NCBI RefSeq assembly: GCF_003932495.1
Contig: NZ_QZMT01000016.1
Span: forward strand, 1 to 41,974
DNA length: 41,974 nucleotides
Reading direction: 5' to 3'
Source: Guyparkeria sp. SCN-R1
GTDB lineage: Bacteria; Pseudomonadota; Gammaproteobacteria; Halothiobacillales; Halothiobacillaceae
This document shows, one piece after another, positions 17,652-26,168 of the stretch (the stretch's first letter is position 1; the number at the start of each line of letters is the position of its first letter). The notes below the pieces were generated by a model, which was not told the DNA's origin, did no database searches, and saw only the letters and a list, made by a program, of their open reading frames with translations. Position numbers and translations under genes: made by a program.

Positions 17652-19661
17652 TCAGCCGGTATTGAACTTGCTCACCTGACGCGATAGCTCGTGGGCATAG
17701 CGAGCCACCGATTCACCGGCATCGGCGGTTTCCTGAGCGGCCTGGGCGTTGTCGCTCGTGGTCTCGCTCATGTGCTCGATGCTGGTCTTCATCTCGCCGG
17801 AGACGGCCGTCTGCTCCTCGGCGGCCGCGGCGATGCGCGTGCTCATGTCCTCGAGCCGCTCGAAGGCCGAGGCGATCTCGTTGAGCATGCGGTCGGCCTG
17901 GGTGACCGCCTCGAGGCTCTTGTTGCTTACCTCGCGGCCGGCGGTCATTGCCTCGACCGCCTCGCCGGCACCCTCGCGCAGCCGGGCGATGATATCGGTG
18001 ATCTCGCGGGTCGAATCCTGGGTGCGGTTGGCCAGCGAGCGCACTTCCTCGGCGACGACCGCGAAGCCGCGCCCCTGCTCGCCGGCACGCGCCGCCTCGA
18101 TGGCCGCGTTCAGTGCCAGCAGGTTGGTCTGCTCGGCGATCGAGCCGATGACGTCCAGCACCTTGCCGATCGACTGCGACTGATCCGAGAGGTTGGCGAC
18201 AATGCCCTCGGCGCGGGTGAGCACCTCGTCGAGTTCCTCGGCGTTGCGGGCGCTGCCGTTGACCTGACCCAGACCGTCATGCAGCTGGCGGTTCGCCTGC
18301 TGCACGGCCGAGCTGGCCTCCTCGGCCCCGCGGGCGACCTCTTCGGCGGCCTCCAGGGTCTGACCCATGCCGGTCATCAGCGAATCGATCGCCGCCTCTT
18401 CGCGCTTGGCGCCTTCCCGACCGCGCCGCGAGGCACGCTCGAGGCTTTCGGAGGCCTCGGACATGGCCGACGACGAGCGGGCCACCTCGCGCACCAGGTT
18501 CTGCGCGGTGTCGGCGAAGGTGTTGAAGGCCGCCCCCACCTGGGCAATCTCGTCGTTGCCCTCGGCCGGCAGCCGCTGGGTCAGATCACCGTCGCCTTCA
18601 GCGATATCGCGCATGCGACCGGCGATGTGTTGCAGCGGCCGGGAGATGGTCAGCACCGACAGCCAGGCCAACAGGCCGACCACGAACATCCCCGTGACCA
18701 CCGAGCCGATCTGCCAGTTACTGGTCGACTCCAGTGCCGCCATCAGGCTCTTGGAGCGCTCGGCGATCTCGCCCCGCTCGCGCGCGACGATCGACTCGAC
18801 GCTTTGCTCGATCTCCTTGAAGACCGGCGTCAATTCGGTCCGCACCAGGTAGGCGTCCATGCGCCACTTCTCGGAGGCGTGGATGTCGAAGGCGCGGTTG
18901 GCCGCCTCGATGAACTGCGGCAGCTTCTCGTTGAGTTGCTCGACGGCATCAAGCTGCTCGAAGGTAAGCAGATAGTCGTACTCGTCGGCGATCTTTTGCG
19001 AGCGCTCGAGGGCCTGGTTGGCGTAGAGGTTGAAGTTCTCGCGCAGGGCCGGGGAACGGAAGGAGATAAAGCCACGCAGGCCGGCCACCACATTGCCCCA
19101 GTCGCCCTGCAGACGGGCGAGGTCAATCACCAGCCGGCGACGGGAGTAGCGACTGGCATCAGCGTTCTCCTCGGCGTTGAGCAGCTGGCCGAGAAGGCCC
19201 GCGATCTCGCGCTGCAGCGGGTTGGCATGCACGTTGGCGTACTGCATGCCCGGGTTGTTGGCCGCCTCGTCGCCGGAAATGGTTATGACCTTTTCGGCCG
19301 TCGCGGTGAATCGATCGAGTTGCTCATCAAGCTTGCCGCCGGCGTTGTCGCGGTAGCGCGACAGTTCGGTCCGTGCCGCCTCGACCTTTTCCAGGGCGTC
19401 GCGGAAGCGGGCGAGGTCCTCGTCGCGCTGGCTCTGCAGGTAGAAACCCAGCGCCCCGACCCCGCGTTCGACCTGGATGCGAATGGTGTCGGCGGCAAAG
19501 GCCGCGGGCTGACCGCGCTCGACCACTTCCTCGACCTCGTGGGCCACCTTGTTCATGTTCACCATGGTGAGCACGGCGATCGCGACCATCAGGGCCAGGA
19601 TCAACCCGAACCCGAGCAGGTTCTTCTGCGACAAACTGAAACGATTCAACCAACCTAGCAT
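17652..19661 (-). CDS. Methyl-accepting chemotaxis protein
   Basis: A 669-residue transmembrane chemoreceptor that signals through CheA/CheW. TM1 spans ~14-35 and a large, mainly helical periplasmic ligand-binding region (~36-315) follows. TM2 ([19 protein letters not shown]) is near 318-337, followed by a HAMP domain containing [17 protein letters not shown]. The cytoplasmic tip [20 protein letters not shown] and [18 protein letters not shown] lie near 505-545. No NWETF-like CheR tether occurs at the C-terminus (SKFNTG). AGGAGG precedes the ATG. The ligand is unknown and no other che gene is in the window. Confidence 0.93.
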   Translation of the reverse strand: MLGWLNRFSLSQKNLLGFGLILALMVAIAVLTMVNMNKVAHEVEEVVERGQPAAFAADTIRIQVERGVGALGFYLQSQRDEDLARFRDALEKVEAARTELSRYRDNAGGKLDEQLDRFTATAEKVITISGDEAANNPGMQYANVHANPLQREIAGLLGQLLNAEENADASRYSRRRLVIDLARLQGDWGNVVAGLRGFISFRSPALRENFNLYANQALERSQKIADEYDYLLTFEQLDAVEQLNEKLPQFIEAANRAFDIHASEKWRMDAYLVRTELTPVFKEIEQSVESIVARERGEIAERSKSLMAALESTSNWQIGSVVTGMFVVGLLAWLSVLTISRPLQHIAGRMRDIAEGDGDLTQRLPAEGNDEIAQVGAAFNTFADTAQNLVREVARSSSAMSEASESLERASRRGREGAKREEAAIDSLMTGMGQTLEAAEEVARGAEEASSAVQQANRQLHDGLGQVNGSARNAEELDEVLTRAEGIVANLSDQSQSIGKVLDVIGSIAEQTNLLALNAAIEAARAGEQGRGFAVVAEEVRSLANRTQDSTREITDIIARLREGAGEAVEAMTAGREVSNKSLEAVTQADRMLNEIASAFERLEDMSTRIAAAAEEQTAVSGEMKTSIEHMSETTSDNAQAAQETADAGESVARYAHELSRQVSKFNTG

Positions 19662-19772
19662 CTGCTCCTCCTGCCCTCGTTCCTATATCAGGACGGGCTG
19701 ATTCCCGCGCGATTCTTGTGGGTAAGCGTTGTTATCGACCCGCGGGGCAAAAACTTGATGCCCGCGAGTGTT

Positions 19773-19788
19773 TTCGCGCAGACCTTCC
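19773..19788 (-). repeat. Solo terminal sequence of the MITE-like family
   Basis: TTCGCGCAGACCTTCC on the plus strand equals the outer 16 bp of the copy A terminal repeat. No partner end or internal blocks were found nearby, though an inverted pair CCGCGGGGCA / TGCCCGCG lies just inside it. It may be a decayed or truncated copy. Confidence 0.55.
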
Positions 19789-19809
19789 CTGACCGCCGCC
19801 AAGATCCCG

Positions 19810-19998
19810 TCAGTTGCCGACGAGGCTCATTAGGAATGCCACGAACCCGGCCACGGCAAGCAGGATCAATGCCACTCCGAGCCATTCCTCGCGCGACCCC
19901 TTGCGACTGGCCGCCATCATCGGCTTGACCCGGGGCAGCAGGAAGAGCAGGACCGCGCCCAGCAGCACGGCCATGCCGATCTTCATCCAGAGATCCAT
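19810..19998 (-). CDS. Small two-helix membrane protein
   Basis: A 62-residue hydrophobic protein that I do not recognise. AGGAG lies 7 nt upstream of the ATG at 19998, which fixes the start. Two transmembrane helices (MKIGMAVLLGAVLLFLLP and WLGVALILLAVAGFVAFLMSL) are joined by a basic loop RVKPMMAASRKGSREE, predicted cytoplasmic by the positive-inside rule. It stands between the Bax-inhibitor gene and the chemoreceptor on the same strand, but a terminator separates it from the former. Confidence 0.75.
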   Translation of the reverse strand: MDLWMKIGMAVLLGAVLLFLLPRVKPMMAASRKGSREEWLGVALILLAVAGFVAFLMSLVGN

Positions 19999-20057
19999 CA
20001 CGTCACTCCTTGCGGCCCATGCCAATGGGCCCATTTCCAAGTGATTACATACAAGAA

Positions 20058-20082
20058 GACCCCTTGCACGAGGCAAGGGGTC
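20058..20082 (-). terminator. Terminator of the Bax-inhibitor-1 gene
   Basis: A 10-bp perfect stem GACCCCTTGC / GCAAGGGGTC with loop ACGAG lies 58 bp after the stop at 20140. On the minus strand TCTTCTTG follows. Confidence 0.65.
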
Positions 20083-20139
20083 CGGTGTGCTGACGCCCGT
20101 GACCCGGCCGCCGGCCGAGTCGGGCAAGCGCCCCTTGTG

Positions 20140-20808
20140 TCAGTCGTTCTGGTTCATCCCCAGCAGACTGAGCAGGTGCACGAAAAGGTTGAAGATGTTC
20201 AGGTACAGACTGACGGTCAACAGCAGGTAGTTGTCCTCCCCACCGTTCACCATCCGGCCGGTGTCGTAGAGGATAAAGCCGCTCATCAGGAGGACGACCG
20301 CCGCGGAGATCGCCATGGACAGCGCCGGGATCTCGAGGAAGATGTTGCCCAGCATGGCCGCGAGCACCACCACCAGGCCGACCACCAGAAAGCCGCCCAT
20401 GAAGGAGAAGTCACGCCGCGAGACCAGCGCGTAACCGGACAGGCCGAGGAAGATCGCGCCGGTACCGCCCAGGGCAGTCATGACGATCTGCCCACCGTTG
20501 GGCAGGGCGAGGTAGTGGCTCAGCATCGGGCCCAGCCCGAAGCCCAGCAGGCCGGTGATGGCGAACACCACGCCGAGGCCGGCGGCCGAATGGGCCGTGC
20601 GCGGCAGGACGAACCAGACCAGCACCAATGCGCCACCCAGGGTGAGCAGCGATGTCCAGCCCGGCACGCCGGCCAGCAGGGAGACCGTCGCCATCAGCGC
20701 CGAGAACAGCAGCGTCAGCGACAGCATCATGTAGGTGTTGCGAATGACCTTGTAGGTCTCGAGCTGGGAGACCCCCGTCTGAACGGTGGCCTGATTCTCG
20801 AATGCCAT
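20140..20808 (-). CDS. Bax inhibitor-1/YccA family membrane protein
   Basis: A 222-residue inner-membrane protein of the BI-1 family with seven predicted transmembrane helices. In E. coli the relative YccA modulates FtsH proteolysis; other members leak calcium ions. The N-terminus MAFENQATVQTGVSQLETYKVIRNTYMMLSLTLLFSALMA is typical of the proteobacterial YccA/YbhL group. The C-terminal helix ends in NIFNLFVHLLSLLGMNQND with the conserved acidic tail. GAGGTGAGG precedes the ATG. It is divergent from the SDR gene. Confidence 0.9.
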   Translation of the reverse strand: MAFENQATVQTGVSQLETYKVIRNTYMMLSLTLLFSALMATVSLLAGVPGWTSLLTLGGALVLVWFVLPRTAHSAAGLGVVFAITGLLGFGLGPMLSHYLALPNGGQIVMTALGGTGAIFLGLSGYALVSRRDFSFMGGFLVVGLVVVLAAMLGNIFLEIPALSMAISAAVVLLMSGFILYDTGRMVNGGEDNYLLLTVSLYLNIFNLFVHLLSLLGMNQND

Positions 20809-20917
20809 GCAACCTCACCTCGTCTCTGGTATTCATGTGATTCGGAGTTGATCCCGGAGTATAAGTGCTGTGAACTCAGGCGCAATCGCCCGACCTGATT
20901 CCAAGGAGCAGCCCCTC

Positions 20918-21778
20918 GTGTCCGACCTCGCCGCCCAATCCCGTCGCGTCCTGATTACCGGCTGCTCATCCGGCATCGGCCGACGCGCCGCCGAAATACT
21001 CGCCGAGCGAGGCCATCACGTGGTCGCCAGCCTGCGTAATCCGGCCGACGTGGCCGACTGGCCGCACGCCCACATCCCGGCCGTGCAGCTGGATCTGGAT
21101 GACCCCGAGTCCATTCGGGCAGGGCTCACCGCGGCGGTCGAGGCGGCCGGCGGCCCGATCGAGGCGCTGTTCAACAACGGTGCCTACGGGCAACCGGGTG
21201 CGGTCGAGGACCTGAGCCGCGACACCCTGCGCGCCCAACTCGAGACCAACCTGCTGGGTACGCTCGAACTGACCAATCTCGTCATCCCGTCGATGCGTGA
21301 GGCGGGCTTCGGTCGGATCGTGCAGAACAGCTCGGTACTGGGGGTGAGCGCGCTGGCCTTCCGCGGGGCCTACGTCGCCTCGAAGTTCGCGCTCGAAGGC
21401 CTGAGCGACACGATGCGCCTGGAACTGGCCGGCAGCGGCATCGACGTCTCCCTGATCGAACCCGGCCCCATCACCTCGCGCTTTCGCGCCAACGCCCAGC
21501 GGGCCTTCGAGGCGAACATCGACTGGCAGCGCTCGGTGCACCGCGAGGCCTACGAGCGCCAGCTCGAGCGACTGAAGAAACCCGGCCCGGCCGCACCGTT
21601 CACCCTGCCGCCGGAGGCCGTGGTCCGCCGCGTGATCCATGCGATCGAATCACGCCGACCGAAGGCGCGTTACCCGGTAACCGTGCCGACCTACCTGTTC
21701 GCCGTGCTCAAGCGCCTGCTGACCACGCGGGCGATGGACCGCGTGCTGGCTCGCGCCTCGGGCGGCGGCAAGCGCTGA
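20918..21778 (+). CDS. SDR-family oxidoreductase
   Basis: A short-chain dehydrogenase/reductase of 286 residues. The GTG at 20918 is chosen because AAGGAG lies 9 nt upstream; the frame could start at another GTG at 20870. The NAD(P) motif is ITGCSSGIGRR (~12-22), the NNAG equivalent is FNNGAYG, and the catalytic Tyr-Lys pair is in AYVASKFALEGL with the Ser in QNSSVLG. The C-terminal segment is hydrophobic and basic, which may aid membrane contact. It overlaps the cardiolipin synthase gene (TGATG), so a lipid-related substrate is possible but unproven. Confidence 0.85.
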   Translation: MSDLAAQSRRVLITGCSSGIGRRAAEILAERGHHVVASLRNPADVADWPHAHIPAVQLDLDDPESIRAGLTAAVEAAGGPIEALFNNGAYGQPGAVEDLSRDTLRAQLETNLLGTLELTNLVIPSMREAGFGRIVQNSSVLGVSALAFRGAYVASKFALEGLSDTMRLELAGSGIDVSLIEPGPITSRFRANAQRAFEANIDWQRSVHREAYERQLERLKKPGPAAPFTLPPEAVVRRVIHAIESRRPKARYPVTVPTYLFAVLKRLLTTRAMDRVLARASGGGKR

Positions 21779-23208
21779 TGAACGCGCTCGACTCGCCCAT
21801 CGCGCAGCTCTACGTCCTGATCGAGTGGACGATCCGGCTCGCCGCCCTGTTCATCGTGCCGCTGCGCCGCCCGCCCGCTGCCGCGACGGCCTGGTTGCTG
21901 CTGCTCTTCTTCCTGCCGATCGTCGGGCTAGTGATGTACCTGTTGGTGGGCCGACCCCGGATTTCCCGCGATCGCGCCGAGAAGGTCGCCCATCTGACGC
22001 ATACCCTGCGCCCGATCACCGACCGGCTCGCCCAAGCGGAGCCACAGGGCAGCGGCAACCTGCCAGCGCGCTTCGCCGCGGTCGACCAGATGGTGCGTCG
22101 CTGGCGCCAGTTCCCGCTGTTCGACGGCAACCGCATCGGTCTGATCGATTCGATGGACGCCTTTGCCGCCGAACTGGTGCGCGAAATCGACGCGGCCCGG
22201 GACCATGTGCACCTGACCTTCTACATTGCCGCGATCGACCGGGCCACCCGCCCGGTATTCGATGCCATGGAGCGGGCGGCGGCGCGGGGCGTGACCGTCC
22301 GGCTGATCGTCGACGACTTCGGCTCCAAGGAAAACATGCGCGATCTGCGGCGACTCGCCCATCGCGGCATCGCGGTTGGCCGGGCGTTCCCGCGCTCGAA
22401 GCTGCCGCGCAAGTCGGCACGCTTCGATCTGCGCAACCACCGCAAGCTGGTGGTGATCGACGGACAGGTCGGCTACGCCGGCTCGATGAACCTGGTGCAC
22501 CCGGAATTTCGCCGCGGGCAGTCCTACGAGGACCTGATGTTGCGCATCGAGGGGCCGGTGGTGCTCGAGCTGCAGGCCATCTTCGCCGGCGACTGGTACC
22601 TGGAAACGGGGCTGCTGCTGGACACGGAGCAATATTTCCCGGCCCCGGTCACGGCCGGACACGAGTCCTGCGTCGGCCTGCCCAGTGGCCCCGAGTACCC
22701 CGAGCCGCTGCTCCAACGACTGCTGCTCGGGCTGCTGCATGCCGCCACCGAACGGGTCGAGATCGTCACGCCGTATTTCGTCCCCGACGAATCCACCCTC
22801 GATGCGCTCAAGGCCGCCGCCCGTCGAGGGGTGCATTGCGAGCTCATCCTGCCCGAATCGCTCGACCACCCGTTGGTGCAACTGGCACAGGAATCCTACT
22901 TCGACGAATTGCTCGAGGCCGACGTGATCATCCGGCGCCACCCGACCCGACTGCTGCACAGCAAGATCACCCTCTGCGACGGCCAGCTCTCGCTGGTGGG
23001 TAGCGCCAATCTCGACGTACGTTCCTCGCTGATCAACGCCGAATTCGGCCTGCTGTGCTACTCCAGCGAAACCGCCGCCCGACTGGCCGACCAGATCGAG
23101 GCCTACCGACGCGTCTGCCCACTGCTGACTCGCGAGCAATGGGACGAACGTGGCCGCGGCCGCATCCTGGCACAGAATCTCGCCCGCCTGACCTCGCCCC
23201 TGCTCTGA
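21778..23208 (+). CDS. cls: Cardiolipin synthase (phospholipase D family)
   Basis: Condenses two phosphatidylglycerol molecules into cardiolipin at the inner membrane. The 476 residues fit ClsA-type enzymes. Two N-terminal transmembrane helices (~8-25 and ~38-58) are followed by two PLD domains with HKD motifs: HRKLVVIDGQVGYAGSMN near residue 221 and HSKITLCDGQLSLVGSANLD near 394. Both contain intact H-x-K-x4-D. It starts inside the SDR stop codon and is followed by a strong terminator. Confidence 0.92.
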   Translation: MNALDSPIAQLYVLIEWTIRLAALFIVPLRRPPAAATAWLLLLFFLPIVGLVMYLLVGRPRISRDRAEKVAHLTHTLRPITDRLAQAEPQGSGNLPARFAAVDQMVRRWRQFPLFDGNRIGLIDSMDAFAAELVREIDAARDHVHLTFYIAAIDRATRPVFDAMERAAARGVTVRLIVDDFGSKENMRDLRRLAHRGIAVGRAFPRSKLPRKSARFDLRNHRKLVVIDGQVGYAGSMNLVHPEFRRGQSYEDLMLRIEGPVVLELQAIFAGDWYLETGLLLDTEQYFPAPVTAGHESCVGLPSGPEYPEPLLQRLLLGLLHAATERVEIVTPYFVPDESTLDALKAAARRGVHCELILPESLDHPLVQLAQESYFDELLEADVIIRRHPTRLLHSKITLCDGQLSLVGSANLDVRSSLINAEFGLLCYSSETAARLADQIEAYRRVCPLLTREQWDERGRGRILAQNLARLTSPLL

Positions 23209-23255
23209 GACAGTCGGCAGCGGGGAATCCCGGACAATCCCGGGCGCCAACGTAA

Positions 23256-23277
23256 AACGGCGCCCGAAGGCGCCGTT
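23256..23277. terminator. Convergent terminator with CGAA tetraloop
   Basis: A 9-bp stem AACGGCGCC / GGCGCCGTT closes a CGAA loop between the converging cls and Sel1-repeat genes. A-residues on the left give a T-run on the minus strand. Confidence 0.7.
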
Positions 23278-23314
23278 CAGTCCAAACCGTTTGGCCGGTC
23301 CGTTGGCGGGGTTC

Positions 23315-24073
23315 TCAGCGGTTGGCCGCCCGTTGGTCCAAGGCGACCAACATTCGGTCCTGCGCCTGCAACTCCTCAGAGAGCTCACGCGCGGCGACCA
23401 ACTCCTCCTCGTCCATTTCACCGAGGAACGACTGCATCAGCTCGTCTGCCGCCCGGTGACCGTTCTCCACCAGCGGGCTGAGCAGGCCATAGGCCGCCAC
23501 GTAGTCGGGCTCGTCCAGGCCCAGGCCATGGGCGTACATCATGCCGAGGTTGTAGCGGGCCACGGTGTGCCCCTGGGCGGCCGCTTTGCCATACCAATGC
23601 AAGGCCTTCTCGTAGTCCGGCTCGACACCCTTTTCGCCCAGGTAGAGCGCGGCCAGGTTGCTCTGGGCACGTGCATAACCTTCCTCGGCAGCCCGGGTGA
23701 ACCAGTCAAGTGCCTCGTCGCGATCCCGCTCGACACCCTGGCCTTGGAAGTACATGGTCCCGACCGCCAGCTGGCTCGGGGCGAAACCGGCATCGGCCGC
23801 CTTTCGGTACCAGCGCATGCCGAGTTCGTAGTTCTTCTCGACCTTCTTGCCGTTGCAGTACATGTGCCCCAGGACGTACTGGGCGAAGATGTCGCCCTTT
23901 TCGGCCTTGGGCAGCCAGTGCTCGACACCGCCGTTTTCGTAGAGATCCTGCGCGACTGCCGCCGGAAGGTCGGCCGCCTGCGCTGACAGCGGCAGGGCCA
24001 GCCCACCGGCCGCCAGCGAGAATGCCAGCGCCCGCGCCAGGCAGCCGGCGCCTAATGTATTGATACGTTTCAT
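23315..24073 (-). CDS. Exported Sel1-repeat protein
   Basis: A 252-residue protein with a signal peptide ending LSAQAADL and about four Sel1-like repeats, recognisable by units such as QYVLGHMYCNGKKVEKNYELGMRWYRKAADAG, each with the A-x2-L/Y-x2-G pattern. Sel1 repeats form helical solenoids that mediate protein-protein contacts, often in envelope stress or signalling. The C-terminal ~40 residues are acidic and probably form a helix. No partner can be inferred from neighbours. It is expressed separately from the ZIP gene, with a 202-bp AT-richer gap between them. Confidence 0.83.
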   Translation of the reverse strand: MKRINTLGAGCLARALAFSLAAGGLALPLSAQAADLPAAVAQDLYENGGVEHWLPKAEKGDIFAQYVLGHMYCNGKKVEKNYELGMRWYRKAADAGFAPSQLAVGTMYFQGQGVERDRDEALDWFTRAAEEGYARAQSNLAALYLGEKGVEPDYEKALHWYGKAAAQGHTVARYNLGMMYAHGLGLDEPDYVAAYGLLSPLVENGHRAADELMQSFLGEMDEEELVAARELSEELQAQDRMLVALDQRAANR

Positions 24074-24275
24074 GATCCCTGCCCTCGTTCTGCTCCGATT
24101 CGGGAAACAAGCATGCCCCCGAAACGGCGGAAATACAATTATAAAATACCACGCCGAGTGACTGATTTCGAAGGGAAAATATCACGGGAAACGAATATCC
24201 CCCTATCAGCACATAGTGATCCTCATCACCCACGCCGGACCGCACCACGGCAGCGTTCCCGCTCAATGTGCGCAA

Positions 24276-25022
24276 TCAATGCGCTATCGCCAGCTGAAAG
24301 GCGAACATCGCCATGAAGGACAGCACCACCACGGTCCCCACGTTGGTCGCTCTCAGGTGACGGTTGGCGTCCGGCAACAATTCGGCAAATACCATCCAGA
24401 TCATCGCCCCGGCGGCCAGTCCCAGCCCAATTGGCAGGAAGGGCTCGAAGGCGGTCACGAACAGGTAGGCAGGGACGGCCATCAATGGCTGCGGCAGACT
24501 GGAGAAGATCGCCCAGCCGGCGGCCTGCCAGACCGGCACACCGCGCGGCACCAGCACCAGAGCGATGGCCAGCCCTTCCGGGATGTTGTGCACGGCAATC
24601 GCCGCCGTGATGAACATGCCCAGATCCTCGCCACCGCCATAGGAGACCCCGACTCCCACACCCTCGGCGAAGGAATGGATGGTCATCACCCCGACGATCA
24701 TCAGGGCCTTTCTCGCATCCGCCCCCTGCAGGTCACTGACATCCGGGGTGTCGTGTCGATCCAGCCAGCGGTCGGCGAGCACGACCAGGACCAGGCCCGA
24801 GGCCATCCCCAGCAATACACGCCATGAACCGATGGCGCTGCCCTCGGCCACCAGGCTGTGGCTGGCCGCCAGCATCAGGCCCGCGGCCAGGGCGGCACCC
24901 ACCGCCAGCCAGCGGTCATCCACGTGCCGGGCGAAGGCGAGCGGGATGGCGCCCAGCCCGGTGGTCAGCGCCGTGATCAACGCGGCGATAAAGACGGTCA
25001 GCAGGCTGACTTCGAGTGTCAT
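24276..25022 (-). CDS. ZIP-family divalent metal transporter
   Basis: A 248-residue inner-membrane carrier of the ZIP family, which imports zinc and sometimes iron or manganese. About eight helices are visible. The metal-binding helices carry HSFAEGVGVGVS (TM4) and HNIPEGLAIALVL (TM5), the family hallmark. The loop between TM3 and TM4 is short (DRHDTPDVSDLQGADARK) and lacks the His-rich stretch of many eukaryotic members. No Zur-like box was found upstream, in contrast to the His-rich porin at 35990. Confidence 0.9.
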   Translation of the reverse strand: MTLEVSLLTVFIAALITALTTGLGAIPLAFARHVDDRWLAVGAALAAGLMLAASHSLVAEGSAIGSWRVLLGMASGLVLVVLADRWLDRHDTPDVSDLQGADARKALMIVGVMTIHSFAEGVGVGVSYGGGEDLGMFITAAIAVHNIPEGLAIALVLVPRGVPVWQAAGWAIFSSLPQPLMAVPAYLFVTAFEPFLPIGLGLAAGAMIWMVFAELLPDANRHLRATNVGTVVVLSFMAMFAFQLAIAH

Positions 25023-25074
25023 CGGCGAACCCCGATCGAGAAACTGGTGCTGACTTTAGTCACTCCTCGCCCCG

Positions 25075-26154
25075 TCAGCCCGCCGACGGCCAGCCGAGAT
25101 CAAGCTCCCCCAACGGCAGTCCTGCTCGGGCCTCGAGCCCCGAACAGGTCACCCCCAGCAGCCGAATCGGCCGGCTCCCCGCCTCGGTGTCATCGAGCAG
25201 CCCCGGCAAGGCGCCCAGCAACTCGCCGGCCGACGACAACGGCCTCGTGAAGGTGCGCCGACGGGTGATCTGAACGAAATCCGCGTACTTGACCTTCAGG
25301 GTGACCGTGCGGGCGGCAAGCTCGCGGGCCGCCAGGTCGCGTGCGACCCGCTCGACCAACGGGGGCAGGGCCGCCTCGACCTCATTACGGGCAATCAGGT
25401 CGCTTGCGTACGTGGTCTCGTGTCCCAGCGACTTGCGCTCGCGCCGGCTCTGCACGGGGCGCTCGTCGATGCCGCGCGCGATCTGGTAGTAGTGTCGGCC
25501 CGCCTTGCCGAACCACTCGACCAGCTCATGCAGTTCGTGTCGGCGCAGATCGCCGCCAGTGTGAATGCCGTGCGCCTTCATGCGTCGCTCGGTGGCTGGG
25601 CCGACGCCATGGAAATCGCCCACCGACAGCGTCTCGATAAATGCCGGCGCGGCCTCGGGATCGATCAGGTAGAGACCATCGGGCTTCTCCACGTCCGAGG
25701 CGAGCTTGGCGAGAAACTTGTTGTAGGACACGCCGGCCGAGGCAATCAGCCCGGTCGTCTCACGAATCGCCGCCTTGATCTCGCGGGCCATCAGGGTGGC
25801 GGACCCGCGACAGGCCGAGCTGTCGCTGACATCGAGGTACGCCTCGTCCAACGACAGGGGTTCGATCCAATCGGTATAGCGGCGAAATACCTCGTGAATC
25901 TGGCGCGAAATCGCGCGGTAGACATCGAACCGGGGGCGCAGGAAGACCACCTCGGGGCAGGCACGGGCGGCGCGGGCGGCCGGCATCGCCGAATGAATGC
26001 CGAACCGTCGTGCCTCGTAGCTCGCCGCCGCAACCACGCCGCGGCCAGCCGGATCGCCACCGACCACCACGGGCCGACCGCGCAACTCGGGCCGATCGCG
26101 CTGCTCGACCGAGGCATAGAAGGCGTCCATGTCGACATGGATGATCTTGCGCAT
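25075..26154 (-). CDS. dinB: DNA polymerase IV
   Basis: A Y-family translesion DNA polymerase. The start at 26154 (MRKIIHVDMDAFYASVEQRD) gives 359 residues; the frame extends to a GTG at 26172. The catalytic carboxylates are in HVDMDAFYASVEQ (Asp near 8) and SLDEAYLDVS (Asp-Glu near 103). The helix-hairpin-helix thumb and little-finger domains follow. The C-terminus LPLGELDLGWPSAG has no obvious QLVLGL-type clamp-binding motif, though LGELDLGW may serve. It starts 14 bp after the stop of the diguanylate cyclase gene. No convincing LexA box was seen. Confidence 0.93.
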   Translation of the reverse strand: MRKIIHVDMDAFYASVEQRDRPELRGRPVVVGGDPAGRGVVAAASYEARRFGIHSAMPAARAARACPEVVFLRPRFDVYRAISRQIHEVFRRYTDWIEPLSLDEAYLDVSDSSACRGSATLMAREIKAAIRETTGLIASAGVSYNKFLAKLASDVEKPDGLYLIDPEAAPAFIETLSVGDFHGVGPATERRMKAHGIHTGGDLRRHELHELVEWFGKAGRHYYQIARGIDERPVQSRRERKSLGHETTYASDLIARNEVEAALPPLVERVARDLAARELAARTVTLKVKYADFVQITRRRTFTRPLSSAGELLGALPGLLDDTEAGSRPIRLLGVTCSGLEARAGLPLGELDLGWPSAG

Positions 26155-26168
26155 ACCCGCCGCAGGCC

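Noticed and set aside
19810-20127. Longer start for the tiny membrane protein
   Set aside because: The AGGAG at correct spacing before 19998 and the Bax-inhibitor terminator inside the extension argue against it.
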